DNA from: Chamaecyparis obtusa | Lineage: Eukaryota > Streptophyta > Pinopsida > Cupressales > Cupressaceae | NCBI GenBank assembly: GCA_027943335.1 | Contig: BSBK01008428.1 | Span: 312,501 to 376,500 of the forward strand | Direction of reading: 5' to 3' | DNA length: 64,000 nucleotides | Shown: positions 12,213-24,640 of the stretch, piece by piece | Position numbering within the stretch: position 1 is the first letter of the stretch | Layout: every line of letters starts with the position of its first letter | Notes under the pieces: model-generated | Databases searched by the model: none | What the model saw: the letters and a program-made list of their open reading frames with translations, nothing else | What the model was told of the DNA's origin: nothing | Made by a program: the position numbers and the translations under genes

Positions 12213-13392
12213 TCCATGCATGCAAAATTGAAAAATTAAAAGCATACAAAAAAGGTGCTAAAAATCCTATAAACAAAGAAAAAATGACTTTTCAGAGAGG
12301 CAAAGAGGTCCACCTACCGAATGTCTGTACTGTTGAGGTCTATGGTGTCTTCGACTACGCTCAAAACAATGTGAACTCATAGGTACCTTTATTTCTACCA
12401 TTTCCTCACTCAGAGGGCTCCACAAGTTTTCAGAAGTCAACGGTGAAAATGATTTAAAAATGACCCTTCCGGCCTTTATATAGCTTTTGACCTAATTTTC
12501 AAAAGTGCTTTGTTTTTCATGAAAATTGCACCCCTAGCTAATTTTGACTTTCTGAACCCATGATTTAAATTTTACAGACCTAGGACGGTCTACTACTTGC
12601 ATAATCGACCTTCCATCATCACAGAAATCTAGTATTCAACTTAACTAATTATCTTACATTAAACTATCAAAATTCCAACTTGGTCAACTATGGTCAACTC
12701 ATGGTTTCACCTAGTCAAACTTGGTCTTCTGGACCTACAAACGATGTAGAATGCATTCTTGAACGTGTTTAAACCACTTCTCAAATCAATTAACATGATT
12801 CTAAAACTACAACGCTCACTTTTCTTGTTAGATTTCAATTTTTATCCTGAAGGGGGCATGGTATTGCACATCATTCAAAGTCTGTAATCTAATTTGAAAT
12901 CAAATCTCTCCTCAACGATCATGACAACAACCACATCTAGTTTCTAATTCATCAAAAAGACCTCATCGCTTGGGGCAAATCAATCATCACTTGAGGCATA
13001 TCAAATTCATCGAGATCCATATCAATATGGTATTCTCTTAATCTTGTAAATTATATCAATTTTTCGTAATCATTGATTCATTAGTGTTATTTACATGGTT
13101 CTTCGTAACTGAAGGGTTTAGATGTGATACCAATGTGATTCTTATCGACAATCTGGTCTGGAATTAGTTACTCCCTTCTTCACAATCATAAGGTTCAGAA
13201 TCAAGTGTTTTGACACTTCTTCGCAATCATCGGTTCATTGTTGTTATAGTTAACATTATCTTTGGTCATTCACGACCTAATATCTTTAGATCTTTCAATC
13301 AGTTTCTGTCTCATATCAGTTTCAATTTCAAACATCAATTTCAACATCATACATAGACTATCTTTGAACCACTGTGCTTCGCACAGTAATTC
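12213..13392. other. Gypsy-derived non-coding DNA
   Basis: No coding frame is seen. The left part may be U3 of the Tat LTR. The right part precedes a plus-strand polypurine tract and so is probably 3' internal DNA of a second Gypsy element. A second purine tract (GAAGGGGGCA near 12850) was noted without a matching LTR. Confidence 0.4.
12474..12484 (-). promoter_or_regulatory. TATA box, probable Tat LTR promoter
   Basis: Minus-strand CTATATAAAGG lies upstream of the 5' LTR homology block. It is correctly oriented to start genomic RNA of the Tat-like element. Confidence 0.45.
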
Positions 13393-14574
13393 AAAGAGGG
13401 GCAAAATGTAATACCCCAAAAATGACCTATAGGTTCATTAACCTCCTATATCGACACATCAAATGAAATTGACATCAAAGTCCTAACCTAAGGCACATCG
13501 GCACATTATCAAATCTTAATTGATTATCTAAATTCTACATCGGGGAATATTCCTTATTCCTATTTATCCTAATTATCTTTAATTTAATGATTATTTGGTG
13601 ATAAATCCTATTTACCCTAAAGTTTGATTAATTGAATATTCTAAATATTTAATTAATTAGATTTAATACTGCCACTTAATTATTTAATTGGATTTAATTA
13701 TATTTATTCTTAAATTGTATTATTTAAATTTTGACAATAAATCAAAAATCTCATGACTAATTGATTAAATTCTCATTTAATTAATTAAAGTCAATTGTCA
13801 AATTTAATAATATAGTTTTTGAATAAAATTTTCATTTAATAATTGATTAACCCATAAATCAATTGTTTTATTTTTAAAATCAGTTAAGTTGAGGATAAAT
13901 CACTTTATTTATTTAATTAATTCATAATTAATTATGCACATCCAAAAAGTACTTAAACTTTAAATCAGAAAATCAATTCAAGTTGTTTTAAAAATAAACT
14001 CAACTCTCTTTTGAGTTGAAAGCTGATCTCAACTTCTGATTTAAATTAAAAAGCTGATTTGCATGATTTTGTGAGTTAATCTATCTCTAAATTCTTGATA
14101 ACTTAAAAATCAACCTAAGTTTATCAAGAGTGATTTATGGGTTTTTCCATGCACCTCCAAAGTCCTAGATTTCTATAAATTAAAGCCTCAGCTCTTCATT
14201 TGGATAAATCCATGAATTGCATCCTCACACTAGCGAATTGGTGATCCAAGAATCCATCTTTGTGAATCAAAGCTGTTGTGAGATTTTCATTGTTTTTGAG
14301 CATTCATATCATTTAGCATATCATTATTAGATTAATTGCATGTCATATTAGTTTCTCATATAGAATAGATTCATATCAGTTTATCTCATCTTATTGCATA
14401 GAAAATCCAAAATTATAGATTAATTTCCATTCATCTCATATCTACATTCTGCATTCAAATCCTTTGTTTAGGTGTCATCAAGGTCACTAATCTTGGTCCA
14501 ATCTAAGAATATCATACTCGCACCTACTAGAAGGCAGTCAATTGCTTGGTTAGATTAGTTTCCATTTCACTGCA
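13393..14574 (+). mobile_element. Polypurine tract plus 3' LTR of a Gypsy element
   Basis: TCAAAGAGGGGCAAAA ends at 13406 and abuts TGTAATACCCC, a common Gypsy LTR start. A TATA-like CTATAAAT lies at 14173. The right end is placed at TGCA (14571-14574) by the TG...CA rule only; no second copy is in the window to confirm it. Confidence 0.5.
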
Positions 14575-14595
14575 TGATTTTTATTTTAGCTAACC

Positions 14596-15432
14596 TCTAA
14601 TATTTTACTAAAGTGTTGTGTCTATAGCTAGGTAGAAAATTCACACACACGTTAAGGACTGGTACACAAATTTCATTAAACCTTCTAATAAACTTCCTAT
14701 AGAATCGGGCTAACCCATGGAAGCTTCTAACTTCAATCCCTATCTTTGGAGTAGGCCAATTGATAATGGCTTCAACCTTACTCTTATCCATATTCAAGTC
14801 ACCTTGGGACACTACAAATCCTAGGTAGAAGAGTTCTTGTTTCATAAACTCACTCTTTTCAACGTTTATGGTGAGCTTCTCATCTTGAAGTTTCTTCAAC
14901 ACAAGTTCTAGGTGTTTCATATGGTCCTCCTTTGTATTACTAAAGACTAAGATGTCATCTAGATACACCACTGCAAATACTCCTATATAGTCCTTTAAGA
15001 CCTCATTCATAACCCTCATGAAGGTGCTAGGTGCATTTGTGAGGCCAAATGGCATTATTAGCCACTCATAGAGACCTTCTATGGTTTTGAATGCATATTT
15101 CCACTCATCCCCCCTTTCATCCCGATTTGATAGTACCCACTCTTTAGGTCTATCTTGGATTATTATTTAGCACCCCCTAGAAAATCCATTAGGTCTTCTA
15201 TCCTAGGGATAGGGAACCTATACCTGATGGTGATCCAACTGATTTCTATTGAGTCAATGCACATCCTTCATGTGCATCCCTTCTTGGGTGCTAGAACAAC
15301 TGGTACAACACAAGGGCTTATTCTCTTCCTTATCAAACCTTGATCCAAAATTTCTTCAACTTGCCTTGCTATCTCCTTGTTTTGTTCTGGTGTCACCTTG
15401 TAGGCAGCCTTGTTAGGCAATGACTCTCCTAC
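14596..15432 (-). pseudogene. Chromovirus reverse transcriptase fragment
   Basis: About 95% identical by eye to 61200-61980. It contains [17 protein letters not shown], the catalytic YLDDILVFS, and LYLGFVVS-like and [10 protein letters not shown] blocks. It is broken on both sides: similarity begins at GGACTGGTAC near 14663 and ends near 15432, where the right neighbour is unrelated. The segment to the right of 15055 is the RT N-terminal half with stops. This is a dead fragment, not linked to a protease or to its own RNase H. Confidence 0.8.
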
Positions 15433-15739
15433 CTAGCCTAGCTCAAACCTAAATCATTCTAATGTTTCTTAAAATACTAAAAATCATCAAAATATCCATG
15501 CTACTCTATTTTTGAGTGATAGCCAAACCTTGACCCAAGTTGACTTTTCTAAGACTTAGCACTAGACCTATTGAAACTAAACCACTTTCAAGACTCAAAG
15601 AACACCTAACTAAAAACACAAATCAAACCACACTTGGGAATTTATCAACAATCCTTATTGCCTTGGTGGTTAGCTAGAACCACCTACAAGCCAAAATGAA
15701 TTGGGATCTAAACAAGACCCTAAGGTGCTCCTCCACTGG
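15433..15739. other. Unassigned sequence between two chromovirus fragments
   Basis: No frame, repeat or LTR edge was recognised. It differs from the flank of the other two copies of the adjoining LTR, so it is probably the target DNA or a remnant of another element. Confidence 0.3.
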
Positions 15740-16625
15740 CTCTCGTAGGGAAAGAGTTTAAAATTTACAAACACCAATTACAGAACCCTTAAAAAAAACA
15801 AAAACTAATGTAAAAAGACTCCATTTTCATTCCCCCAAGGGCTAAGTGATTTCCATAGTGGGAATTCAAGATGGAGCCATTTTAACTATGTACACCTTGT
15901 CTAGTCTAGAAACTCAAAACTAGGAACAAGAATTTATTTACCTAAATAAACTAAAAAATAAATCAAACCATTGCACACACAAAAATAAAATGATGAATCT
16001 TAACTATCATATAGAAAATATTTCCTAATTAAATCTATTGAACTCAAATGGAAACCAAATTCAAGAACACAGTCAATGAACCTTAAACAGTCAAAATGCT
16101 TGGTATTGGAAATCAAGCAAAATGGTGCCAAACTTCATTCAATTTTCAAAAGGACCTTAAATATGTCCATCCTCCACATTTAAACAAATTTATCCAACCC
16201 ATAACTACTTTAGGGAAAGTTTTCTCCTTTTGCCCAAATATTGTCATGCTACATTGAAAAGTTGTAAAAGTTTCTCTAGAAACTTTATGTTTGCATGTCT
16301 TACATTTTCGTCCATTACAATGAGGTGACCCAATATATGGGTTCCAAAATACATATAGAAAACACCTAGACATTCCTATAACCAAAATAAGATATTTGAT
16401 GCACTCTCGGTGCCATTCTCCACACTATGCCACTTTTGGCTTACATGGAAACTTTGGGCCAACACATAAATAACTCTGACAACTTGGACAAAGTAACATA
16501 ACCAATTATAAATACTCACCTATTAGACTCTCAACTAGTCCTTATTCACACCATGGCCCTTATAGGATCAAACAAGCTAAAATTTGAGGGTTGAAGTTAC
16601 CTAACCCCCAAATGCTCCTGCACCA
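15740..16625 (-). repeat. Chromovirus 3' LTR, copy A
   Basis: Related sequences at 38814-39699 and 55204-56091 share both ends: TGG...CTCTC.TAGGG on the left and CACCATTC on the right, giving an LTR of about 886 bp with TG...CA ends. On the minus strand a purine-rich tract (ATGTSGGGAGAA) precedes it, as expected of a polypurine tract. Confidence 0.65.
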
Positions 16626-16639
16626 TTCTCCCGACATGA

Positions 16640-18050
16640 AAAGATATCAGCTCACATTAGGTGACAAGAGTGCAAGATAAATTCTTAACTTCTTTAAATC
16701 ACTTTAGGTACCCAAGTATCTTCTACTTCATGAATATGTTTCCATTTGATCAAGTGTTCCATGTAATTCCTATGTCTAGTCTTCTTGGAAATCCTTGAAT
16801 CTAACACCTTCTCTATTGTAGGCTTAGGTGGAGAAGGTAATTTCAAGTTAGTGACTATCTCTTCACTATCAGATTCATCCTTACTTTACTCTAGAATGGG
16901 ACCTTTTTAAGGTATGGGATCTACCACATTAAAAAATAGTAGGTCCAAAGATATGTCTTCTGGTATGTTTATCTGTCTGCATCATTTCTATATTTGGCCA
17001 ATATCTTACATGGACCAATCCTTCTAATTTTCAATTTTTAGGCATTCTTTTATAAAGTTTTTCTTTGTTCAAATGCATTAGTACTAAATCCCCCACTTCA
17101 AACTGCACTCTTCTTTTCATCCACTCTAGCATTTAATTTCTTGGTATTCTCCATTAGAGTTTGTTTGATCTTCTCATGGATCCTTTTCATGGATTGGTAA
17201 AGTCCTCATCATGTCCACTTCTCCTTTCCATGCTCCCAATGTCTCTAAGATCTAGCACACCTCTGGAATGTAGGCCATATACTACCTCAAAAGGGCTCTT
17301 GCTAGTTGCCCTGTTTATAGTATCATTGTAAGTGAATTCAGCTTGGTGGATGATTTGATCCCAAGCTTGACCATATTCCTTAGTTAATCATTTCAAGATT
17401 TTTCCAAGGGTCCTATTGACCACATTTTTCTACTAATATATTTTGGGATGGTAAGAAGACCCAAAAGACATATTAGTTCCTAACCTTTTCCACAAGGATT
17501 TCTAAAAGTATCTCATAAAATTTGTCTCTCTATCTGGTACTATGCTTATTGGTAAGCCATGTATTCTAATGTTTTACTTGAAAAAAAAATGAGCTACATG
17601 ACTGGCATCATGAGCCTCTTTACAAGGAATGAAATGACCCATTTTACTAAACCTATCTACAACAACATAAATATTGTCATAACCAGTCTTTATTTTGGGA
17701 AAAATGAATATGAAAACCATACTTACAAATTCCCAAGGCCTATTGGGAATTGGAAATGGTTGATAAAGACTAGGTTTAGAGGAGGTCCGTTTATCTCTTT
17801 GACAAATTGTGCACTTCTCAACATACCTCCTTATGTCCTTATACATTTTGGGACAATAATAGAACCCTTGTACCAACTCCAAAGTATTTTTCAATCCAAA
17901 GTGTCCAATTAAGCTACCATTGTATTTTTTAAGAACCAAATTCTCTCTCATGGATGCCCTTGGAAGCCACATTAGTCTCCCCTTAAATAGGAGTCCATCT
18001 TACCAAGTGTAGTTGCATATTCACTATGAAAGTGATTGTTATAGTCTTAG
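16640..18050 (-). pseudogene. Chromovirus integrase and chromodomain, copy A
   Basis: Minus strand. Integrase zinc finger and core at 17972-17574: histidine in GHFGL, CTICQRDKR, NRPWEFVSM, VVVDRFSKMGHF. The first catalytic Asp is lost (MVFI where relatives have MDFI). The middle of the core, at 17573-17100, is in pieces. The C-terminal chromodomain at about 16870-16690 reads KVLD.R, RNYMEHL, KWKHIHEVEDTW, so this was a chromovirus. Chromodomains steer integration to marked chromatin. The fragment is truncated near 18050, where Copia sequence begins. Confidence 0.75.
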
Positions 18051-18079
18051 CGTACCATGTAGGCATCAACAAATTCCTC

Positions 18080-18172
18080 ATTCAAATATACTAATAAAAA
18101 ATGCTTCTTTCCTAGAGGTTACCTATTCCAATTCAAATATACTAATAAAAACTGCTTCTTTCCTAAATCTAA
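18080..18172. repeat. 51-bp tandem duplication at the Copia 5' break
   Basis: ATTCAAATATACTAATAAAA occurs at 18080 and again at 18131, followed both times by TGCTTCTTTCCTA with one difference. It duplicates a short coding segment just before the GAG-pre-integrase motif. Confidence 0.75.
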
Positions 18173-19400
18173 AAACTATTGGATGTGGCATACAAGATTT
18201 TTTCATGTTGATTTTGATAATCTTGTAAAGGTCATTAAGAAAAGATGTTTTAGAGGTTTGCATACTTTAGCTAAGCCCAATAATTCTATGTGTAAGGAGT
18301 TTCAATTGGGAAAGTTCACTAGATCTAGATTTACTAGTAAATTCAATTCATCATACAACATTTTCGACCTTGTATACATTCATTTTTGTGGACTGATGAG
18401 AAAAAAAAGCTACTATGGAGATAAGTATTCTATCTTGTTTGTTGATGATTACTCAAGAGTGATGTACATGTTATGTTTTTGAAGGATAACTATGATGCAT
18501 TCTACATGTTTAAGGTGTATAAAGAAAGAGTTGAAAAAGAAACACATAAATAAATTAAGTGTTTCAGATCTGAAAGAGGAGGCGAGTTTACTTCATAAGA
18601 GTTCACAAATTTTTTTGAAGAACATGGAATCAAGAGACAAATGTCAGCACCAAGGACACCTCAACAAAATGGAATTGTAGAGAGAAGCAACATATCCATA
18701 ATTGACTGTGCAAGAATAATTTTTATACAAAAGAGGGCGGGTCAATTGTTTTAGAGAGAAGATGTAAGTACTAATGTCTATACCTTGAACTGGGTATAAC
18801 TTAAGAAAGGTACAAAAAAAGAACCTTATAAGTTGTGGTATGGTCATACACCTAGTGTCAGTTCTTTGAAAAAAATTGGAAGTAAATTTTAAATAAAAGA
18901 AGGATGAACAAAATGGTAAATTTGATTCTAAGAGTGATGAAGGGATATTTCTAGGATATTCTACTAGAAGTAAAGCTTATAAGTGTTTGAACAAGATGGT
19001 TGAAAGTGAAAATGTAGAATTGATGATTTTCCAAGAAAAATGAGGAAGATAGTATGAAGGAACTAGAAGACTATGATAGGTTTTTTTTATGTTCAAGTGG
19101 TAGAGCCAGATATAGTACCACTGATAAATAAAGTGGTGAATGATCACCACTCGGCGAACAATCAACAACTGCTGAGTGATGATGAAGGTAACCAAAGAAC
19201 ATATAACTAGTAATCCCAAGGTATGTGAAACTTAATCACTCTCAAGATTAGATTATTGGAGATAAAAATGTTGGAGTGATGTAAAGGAGTAAGGTACAGG
19301 AAGGAACTTGTTTACTATCTAAATTAGAACCTGAAATTATTAAAAATATTTGGAAGATAATGATTGGGTTAAGCCTATGAAAGAGGAATTAGATCAAATA
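18170..19400 (+). pseudogene. Copia GAG-pre-integrase and integrase
   Basis: GAG-pre-integrase block MWHTRFFHVDFDNLVK and CKEFQLGKFTRSRF (18183-18340), then the integrase core DKYSILFVDDYSRVMYML. The first catalytic Asp is replaced (YIHFCG for the usual TDLCG) and the second is Glu (near 18575). The third Glu remains, in PQQNGIVERSN near 18680. A later block at about 18930 (GIFLGYSTRSKAYKC) is the usual link to RT. Frames shift near 18480, 18570 and 18640, with several stops. Confidence 0.75.
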
Positions 19401-20880
19401 GAGAAAAATTAATACATGGACTTTAGCACCCAGGCCTATTGACAAGAATTTTATAGGTACTAATTGGATCTTTAGGAATAAGCCAATTGAGAAAGGAGAA
19501 GTGATCAGAAACAAGCCAAGGCTAGTTTGCAAAGTGTATACAAAAGAAGAAGGAATGGACTATGTTGAGAACTTTTCACATGTTTCTTGACTTGAATGTG
19601 TAAGGATACTTTTGGCATCTGCTTCTTATAAAGGTTTTAAGGTATATCAAATGGATGTAAATTTTTCTATTCTGAATGGCGTGTTAGAAGAAGAAGTATA
19701 CATTGAACAACCTAAAGGTTTCGCTACTGAAAAAGGTAAAGACATGGTATGTAAATTGGATAAAGAATTTTATGGACTCAAACAAGATCCAAGAGGATGG
19801 TATGAAAGGCTACATGCTTATCTTATTCATATTGGTTTCAAAACAACTAGTGTCAATAATAATGTATATCTAAAATCTAAAATTGAAGATATGATATGGA
19901 TTGCTGATATGTTTGTTGATGACATAATATTTGGTGTAAATGAAGCATTAAGAAGGTCATTTGTAGATGCAATGAGGAAGGAATTTTAAATTTCAATGAT
20001 AGGATAAATCAAATTATTTATTGGTCTTCAAGTGTAAAAGATGAAGAAAGCGATATACATTAGTCAATCCAAGTATGTGAAGGGGATTCTAAGAAATTTT
20101 GACATGGATGACTCAAAAATAGCGGGAACACCTATGGTCATAGGTTGGAAAATATCTAAGGAGGATGAATCCAAAGAGGTAAATGAAATTCTCTATAGAT
20201 CCATGATAGGTAAGTTGCAGTATGGTGTTCACAGTAGACCAGATATTATACATGTTATCAATATGTTGCAAGGTTTTCCTCAAATCTAAAGGACTCACAT
20301 ATGGTTGCAATGAAGAGGACCTTTAGATATCTCAAGGGGATTGAAGATTATGGACTACGGTATAGTAAGGATGGATAATTTTCTTTGAATGTGTTTATTG
20401 ATGCAGATTGGGAAATTAATATTGATGATAGGCATAACACAAGTGGTGGAGAATTATTTCTTGGTGAAATATTAGTCTCTTGGAATAGTAAAAAGTAGAA
20501 TTTTATTTCTCAATCTACTACAGAGGCAGAGTATGTTGTTGCTTCTATTATTTTTTAGCAAATGATATATATAAAACATATCCTTGTGGGAATTCATGAG
20601 ATGTTCACAAAATTGGTTGGTATCTATTGTGATAACACTAGTGAAATAAAAATTTCCAATAATCTATTGACACACTAAAAAAAAGCATATTGCAATAAAA
20701 TATCATTTTCCAAGAGAACGGGTATAGAAGAAGGAGGTAAGACTTCACTATGTGCCTACTAAAGAATTTTTTTTTGATATATTCATCAAGCCATTACCAA
20801 AGGATACCTTTGAGTATCTCAGAGGTAGATTACGCTTATTCCCCAATCTGAAGTTAATTAGAGGATGATGTTGATTGCAT
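19401..20880 (+). pseudogene. Copia reverse transcriptase and RNase H
   Basis: RT: TNWIFRNK, ENFSHV, YQMDVNFSILNGVLEEEVYIEQP, CKLDKEFYGLKQ.PRGWYERL, then FVDDIIFG at about 19915, where the usual YVDD has Phe for Tyr. RNase H region: SRPDIIHVINML at 20235, DADW at 20402, SQSTTEAEYV near 20510, CDNTS near 20628, and a C-terminal HYVPTKEFF-like and EYLRGRL block to about 20860. Frames break near 19990, 20290, 20380, 20500 and 20680. The 125-residue core at 19612-19989 is intact. Confidence 0.82.
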
Positions 20881-21307
20881 CAATTCATATGTGTTTATCA
20901 AAATATCATGTGTATGGATTGATGTAGAGGTGGATTAATCCATAGCGAGACAAGAATTAATATGATGTTATGATATAGTGAAGAGGAAATAACAAGAAAA
21001 GAATAGTTAAGTATAGTCAAAGATGACTGAATGATTATATAACTTTGGCATTTCGGTCAAAGAGGGAGAATATACATTATAAAGGGAGAATATGTATGAA
21101 CATAAGAAAAGAACATATCGGATGAGATGAAAGAAAGAGTATATGTAGGTGATGAATCGTTATGATAGAGTGAGGAGACATATGATCAGAGGTACAAAAA
21201 GAAGTGGAAACATTTGTTAAAAGTTAGTAAGAGGATTGTCATGAGGGAGACACATTGTTTCCAAGAAGAGCTCAAAAGTTAAGAGTTAAGATTGTTTCCA
21301 TCAATGC
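20881..21307. other. Copia 3' non-coding region
   Basis: AT-rich, purine-rich sequence with no open frame, between the RNase H end and the polypurine tract. Usual for Copia elements. Confidence 0.5.
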
Positions 21308-21320
21308 CAAAGGGGAATAT
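21308..21320 (+). promoter_or_regulatory. Copia polypurine tract
   Basis: AAAGGGGAATAT directly precedes the LTR start TGTTAGCATAATTG. It primes plus-strand DNA synthesis in this family. Confidence 0.65.
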
Positions 21321-21573
21321 TGTTAGCATAATTGATGCACTGATGCTAAGTATTATGTTGATGATGATTAGTAGAGGTTTAATGACAGGTGGATCAGTTA
21401 TTAGGTTATCATTGATGTCAACTAATCAACTTAGTATTTTCAATATGTTACCATATATTGTGCAATTGAGTCATGAGTTAAGTATGTTTTTGAAGTTACT
21501 ATTCTAATAAAAGAATATGTTATGTGTTAGTAAACTAGTAAGTCATTTGTATAATTATTTGAAATTATTTTGA
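21321..21573 (+). repeat. Copia 3' LTR, left part
   Basis: Begins TGTTAGC after the polypurine tract and is interrupted at 21573 by the nested element. It resumes at 24641. Confidence 0.6.
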
Positions 21574-24500
21574 TGTGAAGGATAACTACATGTTGCTACT
21601 TCTTCACAGATCACATTGGCTTTCTTCATTCTACTTAAGTTGATTCATAATATCCTCTTAGATTTATCAATTCCTCTTTGCATAGTATTGCAACTTAATC
21701 TCATGGCTCCAACCGATAGCATCCACTTGCTAATATCTTCTATACACATTAAACAAAAATCACCATTCCTTAGATCCCTTCACATTCATGCTTCATAGTC
21801 AACCTCTACTCCAGACCTCACCAATGTTTAGTTACTATTGCCATCGATACAGTCCATGCATGTTTTTGGGGTCTTTATGATCTTTGACTATGCTCACCAC
21901 CTTGTCTCTCTCTTAAGAGAAGGTCAAGCACCAAATAGTTTTCTTCAATGCCCATTGTACATTGGGAATGGTCTTCAACTGTCCTTTGAGGAATGATAAC
22001 CGATATCTATTGACGTCTTCGAAGACAAAGAACTCTGCAACATAAACATCTATCACAACTTATCTCTCCCACTTGTAGTCAACTCGAACATTGAATAGAA
22101 AACACGTTCACCACCTTTCACATTCGAGCATCGTAGTGAACACGACTCTTCTAAACTATCACCTAACCCAAAAATATGTAATCACTGTGATTGATCTTCT
22201 CATGATGAATGTAAGACATATCTCTTGGTTTGCCTTTTCATATCAAACAACCCATTGTTCCATAGTTTCTTTGTGGTACAAATAGCTTTGATAACTTTTT
22301 GATATCTTTGCATAGCTCATAACTAACATTATATCTACATAACGGTTTCTTGAAAGGGAACACATATTAGCCTTAATTTTTGTAAATGAGTCAGAGTCGG
22401 TTCTTTACCAAATGGAATAAATTCCATCATCCACAACCTGGGACTGTTATATATAAATAAAACTAAATTTAAACAACTCAAATATAAGAAAAACAAACTC
22501 TAAATATCTCATTTAGTAACACTCCAAGAAATCGATACATAAACCAATACATTCTTTATCAGAAAGAAAACATAACAAAGAAGCCACCACTCAACACTAG
22601 TTCTGAAATCTGCAATAGCAATTTGTGAAACATAATAACCATGCACGATAGAGAGAGAACAACTTAGAGAATTGAAACACCATATAATCAAAACCCATAT
22701 ATTAACATAAGTGCATACAGAAACTTAATGCATGGCTCTCTAGCCTTCATGGGGTGAGGTGTCTCTGCATCATACTCCCAGACATCAAAGATTTCCATGT
22801 CCCTATGGAAATGCCGAGGAACTTCGTCTGCTACACAAACTCTTTGCACATGCTTTTGGTGTGCTCTCTATGGTGAAACTGACTCCATCACTCAGAATGC
22901 TATATAACAACACAAACCATCCATCTTACCCAACATGCAGACTCAGTCTAGTGATGCACTTCCCACTCTCTCGTCAATGGTTGCTTGCGGCACCCTTCTC
23001 CAGACGTATCTATGTCAGAGAATGGCTAGGACATAACTCACTTTTCTACCCACACAAACTCTCCAGGAACTTCTTGCCTTCTTGCAACTAGAAGGGTCGA
23101 GTTCTTTCCTTACAATATCTATCTACCTAGATCTTTCACTTGCTCTGATACCATTCTAATGTGGAGGATAACTACATCCTGCTACTTCTTCACAAATGGC
23201 ATTGGCTTTCTTCATTCTGCTTAAGTCAACTAATAATCTCCTCTTAGATTTATCAATTCCTCTTTGCATAGTATTGCAACTTAATCTCATGGCTCCAACT
23301 AATAGCATCCACTTGCTAATACCTTCTATACACATTAAACCGAAATCACCATTCCTTACATCCCTTCACATTCATGCTTCATAGTCGACCTCTACTCCAG
23401 ACCTCACCAATGTTTAGTTACTATTGCCACCAATACAGTCCATGCATGTTTCTAGGGTCTTTACGGTCTTTGACTATGCTCACCACCTTGTCTCTCTCTT
23501 AAGAGAAGGTCGAGCACCAAATTGTTTTCTTCAATGCCCATTGTACATTGGGAATGGTCTTCAACTATCCTTTGAGGAATGATAATTGATATCTATCGAT
23601 GTCTTCGAAGACAAAGAACTCTACAACATAAACATCTATCACAACTTATCTCTCCCTCTTGTAGTCAACTTGAACATTGAACAGAAAACATGTTCACCAC
23701 CTTTCACATTTGAGCATCATGGTGAACATGACTCATCTAAACTGTCACCTAACCCAACCATATGTAATTACTATGATTTCTCTTCTCACGATGACTATAA
23801 GACATATCTCTTGGTTCGCCTTTTCGTATCAAACAACCCATTGTTCAACAGTTTCTTTGTGGCACAAACAGCTTCAATAACTTTTTGATATCTTTGCATA
23901 GCTCAGAACTAACATTATATCTACATAATGGTTTCTTGAAAGGGAACACACATTAGCCTTAATTTTTGTAAATGAGTCAAAGTCGGTTCTTTACCAAATG
24001 GAATAACTTCCATCGTCCACAACCTGGGATTGTTATATATAAATAAAACCAAATTTAAAGAACTCAAATATAAGCAAAACTGACTCTAAATATCTCATTT
24101 AGTAACACTCCAAGAACTTGATACATAAACCAATACATTCTTTATCAGAAAGAAAACATAACAAAGAAGCCACCACTCAACACTAGTTCTGAAACATGCA
24201 ATAACAATTTGTGAAACATAATAACCATGCACAGTAGAGAGAGAATGACTCATAGAGAATTGAAACACCATATAATCAAAACCCATATATTAACATAAGT
24301 GCATACAAAAACTTAATGCATGGCTCTCTGGCCTTCAGCCAGAGAACCGACTCTTTACTCAAATCTTTTGTGCTCTCTCTCTGAGCCAACTCTCGTAATG
24401 ACTCTACTCTCCCTCTATCTTGATTCGGTTACACTTCCTCTCTTTTAACGAGAGTCTAGGTAGTTATTAAAACTAACCTATTACAATGCTATCCTCATTA

Positions 24501-24635
24501 CAATCCATCTTTAGGAACTTTAACCATTTCTTGACATGGTTAGACATGGTGTTAGGAAAAGTCTATATGACTTAAACATATCAATTTTATGCAACTTGGC
24601 ATAATGTTGACGGGGTGAGGTGCCCTTGCATCATA
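21574..24635 (-). mobile_element. Non-autonomous LTR retrotransposon nested in Copia LTR
   Basis: Two direct repeats (21574-22774 and 23160-24635) flank only 385 bp of internal DNA. The pentamer TTTGA occurs immediately on both sides (21569-21573 and 24636-24640), a target-site duplication. A perfect initiator-Met primer site lies beside the right LTR on the minus strand, fixing the orientation. No gag or pol is present, so it must have used proteins from another element. The left LTR lacks about 275 bp that the right one has (about 24341-24610). The short frames inside the LTRs occur in both copies but have no recognisable function. Confidence 0.85.
23142..23153 (-). promoter_or_regulatory. 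Primer binding site for initiator-Met tRNA
   Basis: Minus-strand TGGTATCAGAGC, 6 nt inside the end of the right LTR (end sequence CCTCCACA). This is the classical plant LTR-retrotransposon primer site. Confidence 0.85.
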
Positions 24636-24640
24636 TTTGA

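Noticed and set aside
12840..12870. GAAGGGGGCA followed by TGGTATTGCAC as a second polypurine tract/LTR junction
   Set aside because: No matching LTR copy or other end was found; left unannotated.
23142..23153. Initiator-Met-like sequence as a tRNA gene
   Set aside because: Only the 12-nt primer complement is present; no cloverleaf or A/B boxes.
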